The notes below the pieces were generated by a model. It was not told the origin of the DNA, ran no database searches, and saw nothing but the letters and a program-made list of their open reading frames with translations. A stretch of DNA of 64,000 nt from an uncultured Bacteroides sp. (lineage in GTDB: Bacteria; Bacteroidota; Bacteroidia; Bacteroidales; Bacteroidaceae): contig NZ_CAJULN010000006.1 in assembly GCF_910586915.1 (NCBI RefSeq), positions 62,001 through 126,000 of the forward strand, in the 5' to 3' direction. Both the position numbers and the translations under genes were made by a program. Shown in pieces: positions 32,553 to 42,208 of the stretch (position 1 is the first letter of the stretch; every line of letters starts with the position of its first letter).

Positions 32553-33737
32553 ATGAAAAAGAGTTTGATTATTGGAATGGCAGGATTGCTGGCACTTATG
32601 GGGTGCAGTGATAAGAAGAGTGGTAAGAATGTGCACGTCGGTCGGCTGACTGCCACGCACGAGTTGGCCGAAACCGGCAGTAAACGTTTTCGCCTGGATA
32701 CGGAAACCAAAAACAGGCCTCCCTACCTGCAAATCTGCCAGGACGGTTCGGGCGAACGGCTGCTTACTTTCCTGAATCCGCGCAAGAATGCCATCTACTT
32801 CTATCGGTATGCCGATACGACCTATGTGAAGCAGATTGCTTTTGAACGCGAAGGCGGCAATGCGATTCTCAGTGCGAGCGGTTATTGTTTGAAAAGCCCC
32901 GATTCCATCTATGTGATGAACCGCCCGATGATGGAAGTCGTGCTGACCGACAGCTTGGGGCAGGTGCGCAGCCGTACCGTCCTGCTGGATAAGGAGAATA
33001 AAGAGTGGGCGTTGACCCATCCGCAATACCTGCTGTCTGCCGTCGCTCCGCTGACGATTAAAGACAACCATCTGCTGTTGCCCGGATTTGCCCCCTTCCC
33101 TCAGATAATCATGGAAAATAGAGAACGTTTCCGTTTCACGGCAGCCGTCGACCTCTCCACACAGGCAATCTCTTACCATCATCTCTATCCGGAATCCCTG
33201 TTTGGCAAGGAGGCAAATTGGGGCGGCGATTTGATGCAGATGGTTTATCCCGCCTTTACTCCGGAGGGCAAGATGATACACAGTTTCCCAAATTCGCACG
33301 ATTTGTATCTCTCCGAATGGAACAGCGACGAAATGACTCCCGTCTATGCCGGAAGCAATGAAGTGGAAAGCATACACCCGTTGGACTGTAAGCCGGACGA
33401 AAACGTGCCCGACGAACAGCTCCTTTCGTTCTTCTTGGAGCAGGATTGGTATGCGGCCGTCTTGCACGACCCTTATCAGAAAGTGTATTACCGCTACTTG
33501 CAGAAAGCCGTTTCGCCTGCTGCTTCCAAAAAGCAGTTGAACGGCAAAGTGCTTTCTGTCATTATCATGGACGAGCAATTCCGCTATTTGGGTGAAACCG
33601 AAATCGGTACGGGCGAACAATGGAACTGGAACAACTCCTTCGTTACCCCCGAAGGATTGCACATCGAACATTGCGGCACGAAAATGGAAGACGATGATTA
33701 TCTGACTTTCGGTATCTTTCAGCCTAAGGCAAAATAA
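32553..33737 (+). CDS. Lipoprotein, possibly DUF4221 (beta-propeller-like)
   Basis: The lipobox ALMGC follows a short signal peptide, so the mature protein is lipid-anchored. The remaining 375 residues are beta-rich, with repeated short strands as in propeller folds, and resemble DUF4221 lipoproteins of Bacteroides. That match comes from memory and is tentative. The start at 32553 gives the signal peptide. The frame is open up to 32520. It lies 58 nt after the MG2 gene and may share its transcript. Confidence 0.65.
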   Translation: MKKSLIIGMAGLLALMGCSDKKSGKNVHVGRLTATHELAETGSKRFRLDTETKNRPPYLQICQDGSGERLLTFLNPRKNAIYFYRYADTTYVKQIAFEREGGNAILSASGYCLKSPDSIYVMNRPMMEVVLTDSLGQVRSRTVLLDKENKEWALTHPQYLLSAVAPLTIKDNHLLLPGFAPFPQIIMENRERFRFTAAVDLSTQAISYHHLYPESLFGKEANWGGDLMQMVYPAFTPEGKMIHSFPNSHDLYLSEWNSDEMTPVYAGSNEVESIHPLDCKPDENVPDEQLLSFFLEQDWYAAVLHDPYQKVYYRYLQKAVSPAASKKQLNGKVLSVIIMDEQFRYLGETEIGTGEQWNWNNSFVTPEGLHIEHCGTKMEDDDYLTFGIFQPKAK

Positions 33738-33816
33738 AGCGAAAAGAGTGGCAGGCGGCGGCTCCGGCCTGCTACAACGTAGACTTGTCGGGCTTGTAAA
33801 TCGTTTTTCTTCCTCT

Positions 33817-33935
33817 TGCAAACGGAGTTTGTCTGACACCCGGGTCTTGGTGATACCGACACCCGGGTGTCAGCATTACTGAGACCCGGGTGTGGAAGGT
33901 GCTGAGACCTGGGTCTCAGGTAAACTCCGTTTGCA
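33817..33935. repeat. Composite palindrome with CCCGGG units
   Basis: Outer arms (33817-33836 and 33916-33935, two mismatches) enclose several shorter palindromic units such as GACACCCGGGTGTC (33860-33873) and GAGACCTGGGTCTC (33904-33917). It lies after a plus-strand gene and before a converging minus-strand gene. No protein is encoded. Confidence 0.65.
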
Positions 33936-34054
33936 GAAGGGAAAAATTTCTCTTGTAGCCGAAGAAATTGCTGGTTGTAGGAAAGAAATATCTTTTGTTC
34001 GCTCTTCAAATCGGCGAATCGTCGAACTTTGGCCGATTCGCTTGCCACGGCAAC

Positions 34055-34104
34055 AACAAAGAAGGGGAGCCGGACATCTGCGCTGCCGGCTCCCCTTCTT
34101 TGTT
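34055..34104. terminator. Strong bidirectional terminator
   Basis: A perfect 19-bp inverted repeat (34055-34073 and 34086-34104) is GC-rich in the middle, with A-rich start and T-rich end on both strands. It lies between the converging DUF4221-like and Na/phosphate transporter genes. Confidence 0.8.
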
Positions 34105-34135
34105 TATGATAAAACGTTTATTCTCGATGGATAGG

Positions 34136-35845
34136 TCAAGAGACCTTTTTCTCTCTTACGTCTCCGCTTGCTTCCACTACATTGACGACATAATCGCCCA
34201 ACTTCTCGCATTCGGCGATAATGTCCATGTAGTAGACTCCCATCTGATAATCGTATTCCTTGTTGTTTACATCGAGGATATTCTGATTCTTCAACTGGTT
34301 GCGGTAGTTGTTGATTTCGTTTTCGAGGTTGAAAGACTTGTTGATGTTGGCGTTGGTGTCGATGCCCGGATGGTCGAGTCTCTCCACTACCACAATCATT
34401 TGCGCGAGCGCATCGCTTGTCAGCTTCATCATGCAGTGGATGTGCTCGTATTGTTTGTCGGTAAAGTTCTGGTTGGTCTGGCGTTTGCGGTTGATGGTGC
34501 GTGCCAGGTTGTAGCAACTGTCGCCGATGCTTTCAATCTCCGTCACCTCGCGCAGCATGGAGCGTATCTGCAATTTACTTTCCGAGCTCAGGCGTCCTTC
34601 AGACACTTGGTTCAGGTAGTTGGCTATTTCCAGTTCCATGCTGTCGCTTATGTTCTCGTACTTCTCTATCCGGCTGAAGAGTTTGTTGAAGTCGTCGTCC
34701 TTCTCCGTGTGGAGCAGGTCTTGCACCATGCCGAACATACGGTGCGTACGTTTGGCAAACAGATGGATTTCCTTGCGTGCTTGCAAGATAGACAACTCGG
34801 CAGTGGAAAGCATACCGCCGCTGATAAAGCGCAGACGGAACTCCTCTTCGTCCTCACGCGGCTTGATAACCCAGCATACCAGCCGCTCGATAGGCTTGAT
34901 GAACCAGATAAGGATGGCTACGTTGCAGATATTGAAAGCCGTGTGGAAGGCAGAGAGCTGGTAGGTGATGGCTACCTCGCTGGATACGCCGGGAAACAGT
35001 TTGCCTACAATCGTGCTCACCATGTCGACAAACGGATGGAAGATACACAGTATCCACAACACTCCGAATATGTTGAAGATGAAATGCGCCAGGGCGGCAC
35101 GCCGTGCCTGTGCGTTGGCTGTCAGTGCGGCGATGTTGGAGGTGACGGTGGTTCCGATGTTTTCACCCATTACCAATGCGATACCCAGGTAGAGGTCGAG
35201 CACCCCGCTGGAGCAGAGAATCAGCGTGATTGCCATGACTGCTGCCGACGACTGCGCGCACATCGTAATGACGCCGCCGATGAAAAGGAACAACAGTATG
35301 GAGAGGAAGCCCCATTCCTTGCACGATGTGATGAAGTTGATGACCATCTCGTTGTGCTCCAGGTCCATATGCATGGCGTTCTCGCGCAGCGTGGTCAGTC
35401 CTAAGAACATGAAAGCGAAGCCGAATACAAATTCGCCGAATGACTTTTTCTGACTTTTGTTTGAGAAGATGAGCGGAATGGCAAGTGCGAAGAGAGGGAA
35501 AATGAGATTGTGCATATCCATCTGGAAACCGAAGATGGACATAATCCAGGCGGTGACGGTGGTTCCGATGTTGGCACCCATGATAACGGAGATGGCTTGT
35601 CCCAGTGTCAGCAGTCCCGCGTTGACGAAACTGACGGTCATAACTGTTGTGGCGGTGGACGACTGTACGGCGGCCGTTACAAACGTACCGGTCAGCAGAC
35701 CGGTGAAGCGGTTGGTGGTCATAGCTCCCAAGAAGTGGCGGAGCTGTCCTCCTGTCAATTTTTGCAGGCCTTCGCTCATGGTTTTCATACCATACATCAA
35801 GAGAGCTAAAGAGCCGATTAACTTTAGAATAACAAATACAGACAT
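34136..35845 (-). CDS. Na/phosphate cotransporter with PhoU-like domain
   Basis: The N-terminal 310 residues hold two inverted Na/Pi-cotransporter repeats, with QSSTATTVM and AQSSAAVMA each followed by an ANIGTT/ENIGTT motif, within about nine membrane helices. The C-terminal 230 residues form two PhoU-like helical bundles facing the cytoplasm. The family imports phosphate with sodium. In bacteria the PhoU part may regulate it, and phosphate or cyclic dinucleotide sensing has been discussed. The 569-aa length is normal. Confidence 0.93.
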   Translation of the reverse strand: MSVFVILKLIGSLALLMYGMKTMSEGLQKLTGGQLRHFLGAMTTNRFTGLLTGTFVTAAVQSSTATTVMTVSFVNAGLLTLGQAISVIMGANIGTTVTAWIMSIFGFQMDMHNLIFPLFALAIPLIFSNKSQKKSFGEFVFGFAFMFLGLTTLRENAMHMDLEHNEMVINFITSCKEWGFLSILLFLFIGGVITMCAQSSAAVMAITLILCSSGVLDLYLGIALVMGENIGTTVTSNIAALTANAQARRAALAHFIFNIFGVLWILCIFHPFVDMVSTIVGKLFPGVSSEVAITYQLSAFHTAFNICNVAILIWFIKPIERLVCWVIKPREDEEEFRLRFISGGMLSTAELSILQARKEIHLFAKRTHRMFGMVQDLLHTEKDDDFNKLFSRIEKYENISDSMELEIANYLNQVSEGRLSSESKLQIRSMLREVTEIESIGDSCYNLARTINRKRQTNQNFTDKQYEHIHCMMKLTSDALAQMIVVVERLDHPGIDTNANINKSFNLENEINNYRNQLKNQNILDVNNKEYDYQMGVYYMDIIAECEKLGDYVVNVVEASGDVREKKVS

Positions 35846-35988
35846 TTATCTCATTTTTAATTAGTGTCTAAAGAAATCCTAAAAAGGCGTCCGCAAAAGA
35901 AAAAATCCTTATGAAAACGGTCGATTCTCCTTTTTATTCAGTATTTTACAGCCGAATTCATTATCCAAGATTAATAAATTTAGCTTAT

Positions 35989-37653
35989 ATGATACAAATT
36001 TGTTGCAAAAATAACAATATTTCTAAAGAATTCCCCATTGGGAGCTCACTTTTGGATATTTATTACGGTTTTAATCTTAATTTTCCTTATCAGGTGGTCA
36101 GCGCCAAAGTCAATAACCGCTCCGAGGGGCTTAATTTCAGAGTGTATAACAACAAGGATGTAGAGTTTCTCGATGTGAGAGACCAGTCGGGGATGCGCAC
36201 CTATGTCCGTTCGCTCTGTTTTGTGCTCTTCAAGGCGGTGACGGAGTTGTTTCCCGAAGGCAAGTTGTATATGGAGCATCCCGTGTCGAAGGGCTATTTC
36301 TGCAATCTGCGCATCGGCCGCCCCATTGAACTCGAAGACGTGAAGCGCATCAAGCGGCGTATGCAGGAGATTATCGAAGAGGACATTCCTTACCACCGTG
36401 TCGAGTGCCACACCACCGAGGCGGCACGCCTCTTCAGCGAGCGGGGAATGAACGATAAAGTACGCTTGCTCGAAACTTCGGGCTCGCTTTACACCTATTA
36501 TTATACGTTGGGCGATACGGTAGACTACTATTACGGCAACCTGCTGCCAAGCACCGGGTTTATCAACCTGTTCGACATCGTGAAGTATTACGACGGACTG
36601 CTTCTCCGCATTCCGAGCCACGAGAATCCCGAAGTGCTGGAAGAGGTGGTGAAGCAGGAGAAGATGTTGGACGTCTTTAAGGAACACCTCAACTGGAGCC
36701 ATATCATGGGGATGAACAATGCCGGCGATTTCAACCTCGCCTGCGAGGAGGGACACGCCACCGACCTGATTAACGTGGCCGAAGCCTTACAGGAAAAAAA
36801 GATTGCCCAGATAGCCGATACCATCTTCCGTCGTGGCGACGATGGCGAGGGGGTGAAACTTGTGTTGATTGCCGGCCCCTCATCGTCGGGAAAGACCACC
36901 TTCAGCAAGCGTCTCTCCATCCAACTGATGACGAACGGGCTGAAACCGTATCCCATCTCCCTCGACAATTACTTCGTCGACCGCGAGGACACTCCTTTGG
37001 ACGAAAACGGCAACTACGACTATGAATCGCTGTACGCCCTCGACCTCGATTTGTTCAACCGCCAACTGCAAGCCCTGCTGCACGGCGAGGAGGTGGAACT
37101 TCCGCGTTTCAACTTCTCCCTCGGCAAGAAGGAGTACAAGGGCGACAAGTTGAAGATAGAGGACAACACGATTCTAATCCTCGAAGGTATTCATGCGCTG
37201 AACCCCGAACTTACCCCGCACATCCCTGCCGAACGCAAATTCAAGATTTACGTCTCCGCCCTTACCACCATCTCTTTGGACGACCATAACTGGATTCCCA
37301 CTACAGACAACCGTCTGCTGCGCCGCATCATCCGCGACTTCAATTACCGTGGTTATTCTGCCCGCGAAACGATTTCGCGCTGGCCCAGTGTGCGTGCCGG
37401 TGAGGACAAGTGGATATTTCCTTACCAGGAGAATGCCGATGTCATGTTCAACTCGGCGTTGCTTTTCGAGTTTGCCGTGCTTCGTCCGCACGCCGAACCT
37501 ATCCTGTCGGGCGTGCCGCGCAACTGCCCCGAATATGCTGAAGCCTACCGCTTGCTGAAATTCATCAAGTATTTTGTTCCGGTGCAGGATAAAGAGATTC
37601 CGCCTACTTCGCTGCTGCGCGAATTCTTGGGGGGAAGCAGTTTTAAATATTAG
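35989..37653 (+). CDS. Nucleoside kinase with TGS/ThrRS-like N-terminal domains
   Basis: The N-terminal part has a TGS-like fold (about 1-65). It is followed by a threonyl-tRNA-synthetase second-additional-domain-like region with HTTEAARLFSERG. The C-terminal half is a phosphoribulokinase/uridine kinase domain with the P-loop GPSSSGKTTFSKRL and the ILEGIHALNPE segment. Such fusions are widespread in Bacteroidetes and Firmicutes and are annotated as nucleoside or uridine kinases. The true role is unknown. The frame is open up to 35911. I chose the Met at 35989 because the extra 26 residues are not conserved in character. Confidence 0.85.
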   Translation: MIQICCKNNNISKEFPIGSSLLDIYYGFNLNFPYQVVSAKVNNRSEGLNFRVYNNKDVEFLDVRDQSGMRTYVRSLCFVLFKAVTELFPEGKLYMEHPVSKGYFCNLRIGRPIELEDVKRIKRRMQEIIEEDIPYHRVECHTTEAARLFSERGMNDKVRLLETSGSLYTYYYTLGDTVDYYYGNLLPSTGFINLFDIVKYYDGLLLRIPSHENPEVLEEVVKQEKMLDVFKEHLNWSHIMGMNNAGDFNLACEEGHATDLINVAEALQEKKIAQIADTIFRRGDDGEGVKLVLIAGPSSSGKTTFSKRLSIQLMTNGLKPYPISLDNYFVDREDTPLDENGNYDYESLYALDLDLFNRQLQALLHGEEVELPRFNFSLGKKEYKGDKLKIEDNTILILEGIHALNPELTPHIPAERKFKIYVSALTTISLDDHNWIPTTDNRLLRRIIRDFNYRGYSARETISRWPSVRAGEDKWIFPYQENADVMFNSALLFEFAVLRPHAEPILSGVPRNCPEYAEAYRLLKFIKYFVPVQDKEIPPTSLLREFLGGSSFKY

Positions 37654-37740
37654 GCGGATTGGGGGAAAGGAATAATGGTAAAATATTGCCGGATGGCGTC
37701 TGAACTCATCACGGATTACTTGGATTAACACAGATTATTT

Positions 37741-37820
37741 AGTCCCCCTTAAAAAATGCTCATCTGCGGGATATTGAAAGGAAACACTATCCTACAGATG
37801 AGCATTTTTTAAGAGGGACT
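37741..37820. repeat. 80-bp long hairpin, MITE-like
   Basis: Arms 37741-37766 and 37795-37820 pair over 26 bp with one mismatch. Pairing continues inward (GGATA with TATCC) and leaves a loop of about 14 nt. The tetramer ATTT lies directly outside both ends, like a target-site duplication. It may be a miniature inverted-repeat element or simply a terminator. Another small hairpin near 37832-37850 precedes a T run. Confidence 0.55.
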
Positions 37821-37932
37821 ATTTACTGTCAAAGCCGCTTAGGCTTGGCTATTTTTTAACGAACTGTTGTTATTATTGAGGGTGTATATTTCATATTTAG
37901 ATTTTAAGGGAGAAGAAATAGGGTTATGCTCA

Positions 37933-38442
37933 TTATAAATCGGATATACATCGTTCGTAGTCATCGATTTTCCTGTCGATGATTTTTATACGTGTCATAC
38001 CACGCCAACCCATATCCAAATAAGATACGATCCACCAATCGGCCTCCATGGGTTCAACGCTAATAATCTGAGATTTGTTCTCAGAACCAGGTTTTGAATC
38101 TTGCTCTTTAGTTCTCAAAGCATAATAGGCATAGCAGGGTCCATCCTCGCAGTCGAATTCATAGTTGTTCTGAAGTTTTCTCAAGGCATTTGCTGTGAAA
38201 TAATCCTCAGGCATATCGTTTTCACCAGAATCGATAGCAAACACAAATTTATTATATACTTTATTTATTAAATCAATGTTTTCCTGTTTGTGAGTAATAT
38301 ATTCACTTACTTCTGAATCAGACTTAATCTGAGCTTGTTCTTCCACATTATCTACCTTTGATTTTGTTCCACAAGCTACTATGCCTAAAAGCATATAAAG
38401 TCCAATTACGAACTTAGCTATTTTTTCAAGTCTCATTTTCAA
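37933..38442 (-). CDS. Hypothetical lipoprotein (169 aa)
   Basis: A signal peptide with lipobox (LLGIVACG) is followed by a charged linker and a compact alpha/beta domain that contains CEDGPCYAYYAL and EADWWIVSYLDMGWRG. The second half resembles the small NTF2-like or DUF3828-like folds seen in other Bacteroides lipoproteins, but I cannot name the family. The gene is AT-richer than its neighbours and stands alone next to the MITE-like hairpin, which hints at local gain or rearrangement. Confidence 0.6.
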   Translation of the reverse strand: MKMRLEKIAKFVIGLYMLLGIVACGTKSKVDNVEEQAQIKSDSEVSEYITHKQENIDLINKVYNKFVFAIDSGENDMPEDYFTANALRKLQNNYEFDCEDGPCYAYYALRTKEQDSKPGSENKSQIISVEPMEADWWIVSYLDMGWRGMTRIKIIDRKIDDYERCISDL

Positions 38443-38681
38443 TATTTTGGATTTTACTTATGCTTGCAAAATTACACAAAACAGTTGGAACATAGAAGTC
38501 TTTTACTTTGGAAATTTGTAAGTTACATAGAAGAAGTACAGATATGGAATAAAAGGGGCCCCGTTTCAAAGAACTTAATCACCTTAAATGTTGTTATTTG
38601 ATATTCATCTTTAAAGCGTTGAACCTTTGATTCTTTATTCTGTTATGAGTCTACATACAACAATGAAGAAGAGAGGGAATT

Positions 38682-39086
38682 ATGATTTTTTACAATAATC
38701 TTTTAGCAAAATGGTTCTTAGGAAAAAAGAATAAGAACCATTATTTTATGTTTGGCGGTCTGTTCTTTACTCGGTACAGGTATTTGGAAATCTGGGAAAA
38801 TATGGAAGTGCGGATTCATGTAAGGCAGTTTTGGGAATGTTTCCTGCTGACGCTGTTGCCTGCTGTGGTCTTGTCGTTCGTCTATTCATGGTGGTGGATG
38901 GTGCTTCCTTTCGCGACTTATCATCTTTTCTATTGGCTGGAGAAGTCGTTCCGTCCTCATTCCGTTTTCGATTGGGAAGCGATGGAGAATTGCGGCGATA
39001 CGCTTTATCTCAGAAAGCGGAAATCGTATGCGTGGATGAAGTGGTATGGAAAAAAGACATTGCCTTTGTCCGATTGGGACGATTGA
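38682..39086 (+). CDS. Hypothetical membrane protein (134 aa)
   Basis: A basic, aromatic-rich protein with two hydrophobic segments (about residues 50-66 and 69-86, rich in Trp, Phe and Leu) forming a probable membrane hairpin. Both ends are hydrophilic. The family is not recognised. It stands alone. The position of an upstream promoter is unclear. Confidence 0.5.
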   Translation: MIFYNNLLAKWFLGKKNKNHYFMFGGLFFTRYRYLEIWENMEVRIHVRQFWECFLLTLLPAVVLSFVYSWWWMVLPFATYHLFYWLEKSFRPHSVFDWEAMENCGDTLYLRKRKSYAWMKWYGKKTLPLSDWDD

Positions 39087-39154
39087 AGAGTGTGTCGGGA
39101 CTTACTACAGAAGTCTTGGGATTCTGTGGTGAACTCCCGACACACCACCGGGCT

Positions 39155-40528
39155 TTATCTCAGCGCTTCCACCTCTTCCGGTGTCAAAGGAATCTTCTTT
39201 CCTAATCTGCGGGCGCCGGTCTCTGTAATCAGGTAATCTTCTTCGTTGCGGATGCCGCCGAAATCCTTGTAAGCCTCTACTGCATCGTAGTTGATGAAAT
39301 CGGCAAATTTCTTTTCCGCCTTCCACATATCAATCAGTTCGGGGATGAAGTAAATACCCGGTTCTACGGTATGCACAAATCCCGGCTCTAAAGGGATGGC
39401 AAGACGTTGCGACTTGCGGCCGAACTGTGTGCTCTTCGGCTGTCCGTTGTAGCCTACCCATAGTTCGCCTAAGTTTTCCATGTCGTGAACGTCCAGCCCC
39501 ATCATATGACCCAACCCGTGCGGATAGAACAGGGCGTGTGCACCTTCGCGTACGGCGTCTTCCGCATTGCCTTTCATCAGTCCGAGTGTCTTCATACCCT
39601 CTACCATCACGCGGGCAGACAGTTCGTAAACTTCCATATAGGGAATTCCCGGACGGAGAGCTTTCACCGATTCGAGATGCATCGCGTTCTGTATTTCGTA
39701 CACTTCGCGTTGGCGGGCGGTGAAGGTCTTGTCGGCAGGAATCGTAGACGACATATCGCCGGCATATCCCGATTCCACTTCCGCGCCGGCGTCAATCAGG
39801 AACAAGTCGCCCGGTTTCACTTTATTTCCGTGATAATGGTTGTGCAATGTTTGTCCGTTGACGGTGGCTATGGTGGCGAAGGAGAGCTGGCAGTTGTTTG
39901 ATTCGGCCACGCGGTTCATTTCCGCTACCACTTCATACTCATACATACCGGGGCGCAGCACCTTCATGGCTGCGATGTGCATATCGGCAGTCACGTCGCA
40001 CGCCTTCTCTATCTCTACGATTTCTTCGGCGGTTTTGTAATTTCGTTGCGCTACGACGGCACGGATAAAGGGGACGGAACCTTCCTGGCGTGCAGGAGCT
40101 ATTCCTAACCAGTCCATCAGTTTCAGTTTATGCTCGGGGCGGTAGGGAGGAAGGTAATGAACCGTTTTCCCTTGATGCGCACATTTTTGCAGGTAGTCTG
40201 CGATTCCGGCAGCCGGCATCAGGTGGGATACGCCTACGCGTTCGCATTTTTCGTGCAGTGTCGGCTGCGAGCCCATCCACACGATAGCGTCGATAGACAG
40301 TTCGTCGCCGAAAATGATTTCTTTGTCTTCGTCAATATCTATAATCGCCGACAGTCCGGCACACGAAAGCCCGAAATAATAAAGGAAGGTAGAATCCTGC
40401 CGATAACGAAACGTGTTATCTTCGTAATTCAGTCCGCACTCGTCATTTCCAAGAAATAACAATACCCCAGAGCCTAAATTCTTTTTCAGCAGGGCTCTGC
40501 GCTGCATATACGTTTCTTTGGCAAACAT
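39155..40528 (-). CDS. pepP: Xaa-Pro aminopeptidase (aminopeptidase P, M24B)
   Basis: Cytoplasmic two-metal peptidase removing N-terminal residues before proline. The N-terminal AMP_N domain has FRYRQDSTFLYYFGL. The catalytic pita-bread domain has Asp in LIDAGAEVESGYAGDMSST, His in PHGLGHMMGLDVHD, Glu in HTVEPGIYF and Glu in GGIRNEEDYLI. The 457-aa length is normal. A -7 box TACATTTG (minus strand, 40555-40562) lies 26 nt upstream of the start. Confidence 0.95.
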   Translation of the reverse strand: MFAKETYMQRRALLKKNLGSGVLLFLGNDECGLNYEDNTFRYRQDSTFLYYFGLSCAGLSAIIDIDEDKEIIFGDELSIDAIVWMGSQPTLHEKCERVGVSHLMPAAGIADYLQKCAHQGKTVHYLPPYRPEHKLKLMDWLGIAPARQEGSVPFIRAVVAQRNYKTAEEIVEIEKACDVTADMHIAAMKVLRPGMYEYEVVAEMNRVAESNNCQLSFATIATVNGQTLHNHYHGNKVKPGDLFLIDAGAEVESGYAGDMSSTIPADKTFTARQREVYEIQNAMHLESVKALRPGIPYMEVYELSARVMVEGMKTLGLMKGNAEDAVREGAHALFYPHGLGHMMGLDVHDMENLGELWVGYNGQPKSTQFGRKSQRLAIPLEPGFVHTVEPGIYFIPELIDMWKAEKKFADFINYDAVEAYKDFGGIRNEEDYLITETGARRLGKKIPLTPEEVEALR

Positions 40529-40554
40529 ATGGTGTTATATTTAAAGTTTTGTAG

Positions 40555-40562
40555 CAAATGTA
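40555..40562 (-). promoter_or_regulatory. -7 box of pepP
   Basis: TACATTTG on the minus strand matches TAnnTTTG, 26 nt before the start codon. Confidence 0.45.
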
Positions 40563-40759
40563 TGTAAAAACGCCGGAATATGCGAATAAAACGGATGAAA
40601 TCTTCGGACAGTTGTGAATTTCGTACGGAGTAAACACACAAAAAGATTCAACAGGTTGTATGCGGAATTTGAAAAAACTATAAAAGAATTGTCATTCTAA
40701 TCATTATCAGGTAAAAGAGTCTATCTTCGTAAAACGGTTACTCTAATCTTACCCATTCA

Positions 40760-41278
40760 ATGCTACATAAATCTTATCTTCAAGGTATGGATGATGTGTT
40801 TCGTCAGTATTACCGTCCTTTGTGTCTTTATGCGCTTCATTATCTGAATGTTTCGGAAGATGCGGAAGACATCGTGCAGGATTGTTTTGCCGAATTGTGG
40901 GAACACATGAACAACGGCCGTATCGTCTCCGATGCAAAATCGTATCTCTATTCCATGACGCGCAATCGCTGTATTGACAGGCTTAAAAAAGACCGTATGA
41001 TTGATTTGAATGCCATCCCTACAGACCTGGCCGATAAGATTTCGGATGAGGAATGCGAAGAACGTTCGTTCATCGAAGCACGTCTGTGGACTGCCATTGA
41101 TTCGCTGCCCGAACGTTGCCGGGAGGCTCTTTTGCTTAGCAAGAGAGACGGGCTGAAATATGAGGAAATTGCCAAGCGGCAAGGCGTTTCTGTCAATACA
41201 GTCAAGAATCAGGTGAGTAAAGCACTGAAAGCCTTGAAAGAAGGTGGCCGAAGAATCTATATGTTCTTTTTCGGATAA
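40760..41278 (+). CDS. ECF-type RNA polymerase sigma factor
   Basis: A 172-aa sigma-70 family factor of the extracytoplasmic-function group. Region 2 contains YRPLCLYALHYLNV and SEDAEDIVQDCFAELWEH. Region 4 contains LPERCREALLLSKRDGLKY with a helix-turn-helix (EEIAKRQGVSVNTVKNQV). In Bacteroides such factors are paired with FecR-type anti-sigma proteins and TonB-dependent receptors. The next gene is such a FecR gene, but it carries a frameshift, so the sigma factor may be unregulated or the locus inactive. A -7-like box TATCTTCG lies at 40722-40729. Confidence 0.92.
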   Translation: MLHKSYLQGMDDVFRQYYRPLCLYALHYLNVSEDAEDIVQDCFAELWEHMNNGRIVSDAKSYLYSMTRNRCIDRLKKDRMIDLNAIPTDLADKISDEECEERSFIEARLWTAIDSLPERCREALLLSKRDGLKYEEIAKRQGVSVNTVKNQVSKALKALKEGGRRIYMFFFG

Positions 41279-41384
41279 CTTTTAAGGGGGCTTTCCGGAA
41301 AAAAACGCCCAAAGATATTTTTTTTCATTTTGGAATAGTAGGATTTGCATAAAATGCAGTCTTACTGAAAAAACGACTGAAAAT

Positions 41385-42205
41385 ATGAGCGGAATAGAAG
41401 AGAAATGTACACGGTTCGTCTTGAAGAACTATAAACCTGGAATGTTCGATACCCAAAAGGCATTTCATGAATGGAAAAACAGAAACAACATCCATCTCCG
41501 GAAGCGGCATAGGGGCTTTTATTGGTCGGGTGCGGTAGCCTCTTGCTGCTTTGCTTGGGTCTCTGTTTTTATTGGATTATGCAGAAAGAGAATGCATGGA
41601 CACGCATTGCTGCTTCCGGCAATGTAATGGAATATATGTTGCCCGACAGCACCTTTGTCACCTTGTCGCCCCATTCCACACTCAAATACCGTTCCGACCG
41701 GTTCGGCACCGGACAGCGTGAAGTGGAAATGACTGGAAAGGCCTATTTTCGTGTGTATCGCGACGCTACGCATCCTTTTTGCGTAACGGGACAATATGCT
41801 GTAGTGAAGGTTCTTGGTACAAAATTTCAGATAGAAGAGAGTCTATCGGATTCCGCTACGCAAGTCTATATCTCCTCTGGCAAAGTGTTATTTGCTGCCA
41901 AAGGAGAGGATGACGGAATGATACTGACAAAAGATATGCAAGCAAGTTTGTTGCATGGTGAGCAGCAACCTCGTATGGTAGCGTCGCAGATACCAAATCC
42001 TGCGGCGTGGGCTGTCGGGAAATTCGTTTATGAAGAAACACCGCTGCCCGATGTCCTGAAAGAGTTGTCGGATTATTACCAGGTCGAATTGACAACAGCA
42101 GGCACGGACAAGACACTTTCCGCGGAGTTTGAAACAAGTGACGGCTTGGATGTGATTGTTTCCTTGATTGAAAAAACTTTGGAAATCAGAATAGAAAAGA
42201 AGTAA
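41385..42205 (+). pseudogene. FecR-type anti-sigma factor, frameshifted
   Basis: Two overlapping frames together make one FecR protein. The first (41385-41627) gives the cytoplasmic N-terminal part up to about KRHRG. The second (open from 41513 to 42205) gives the membrane helix, then the FecR domain and the C-terminal domain (VGKFVYEETPLPDVLKELSDYYQVEL). The switch must occur near 41505-41520, where GGGG and TTTT runs lie. One extra base there would restore the frame. The second frame lacks an ATG before the membrane helix, only a TTG. It may be a true mutation, a sequencing error or programmed slippage. Confidence 0.75.
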
Positions 42206-42208
42206 CGT

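Noticed and set aside
32547..33839. Minus-strand frame opposite the DUF4221-like lipoprotein
   Set aside because: The plus-strand frame has a good signal peptide and lipobox. The antisense frame has neither.
40443..40637. 64-codon minus-strand frame before pepP
   Set aside because: It overlaps the pepP start region and its promoter box and has no coding character.
41519..41794. Minus-strand frame across the FecR gene
   Set aside because: Shadow of the FecR sequence, whose two plus-strand frames carry recognisable domains.
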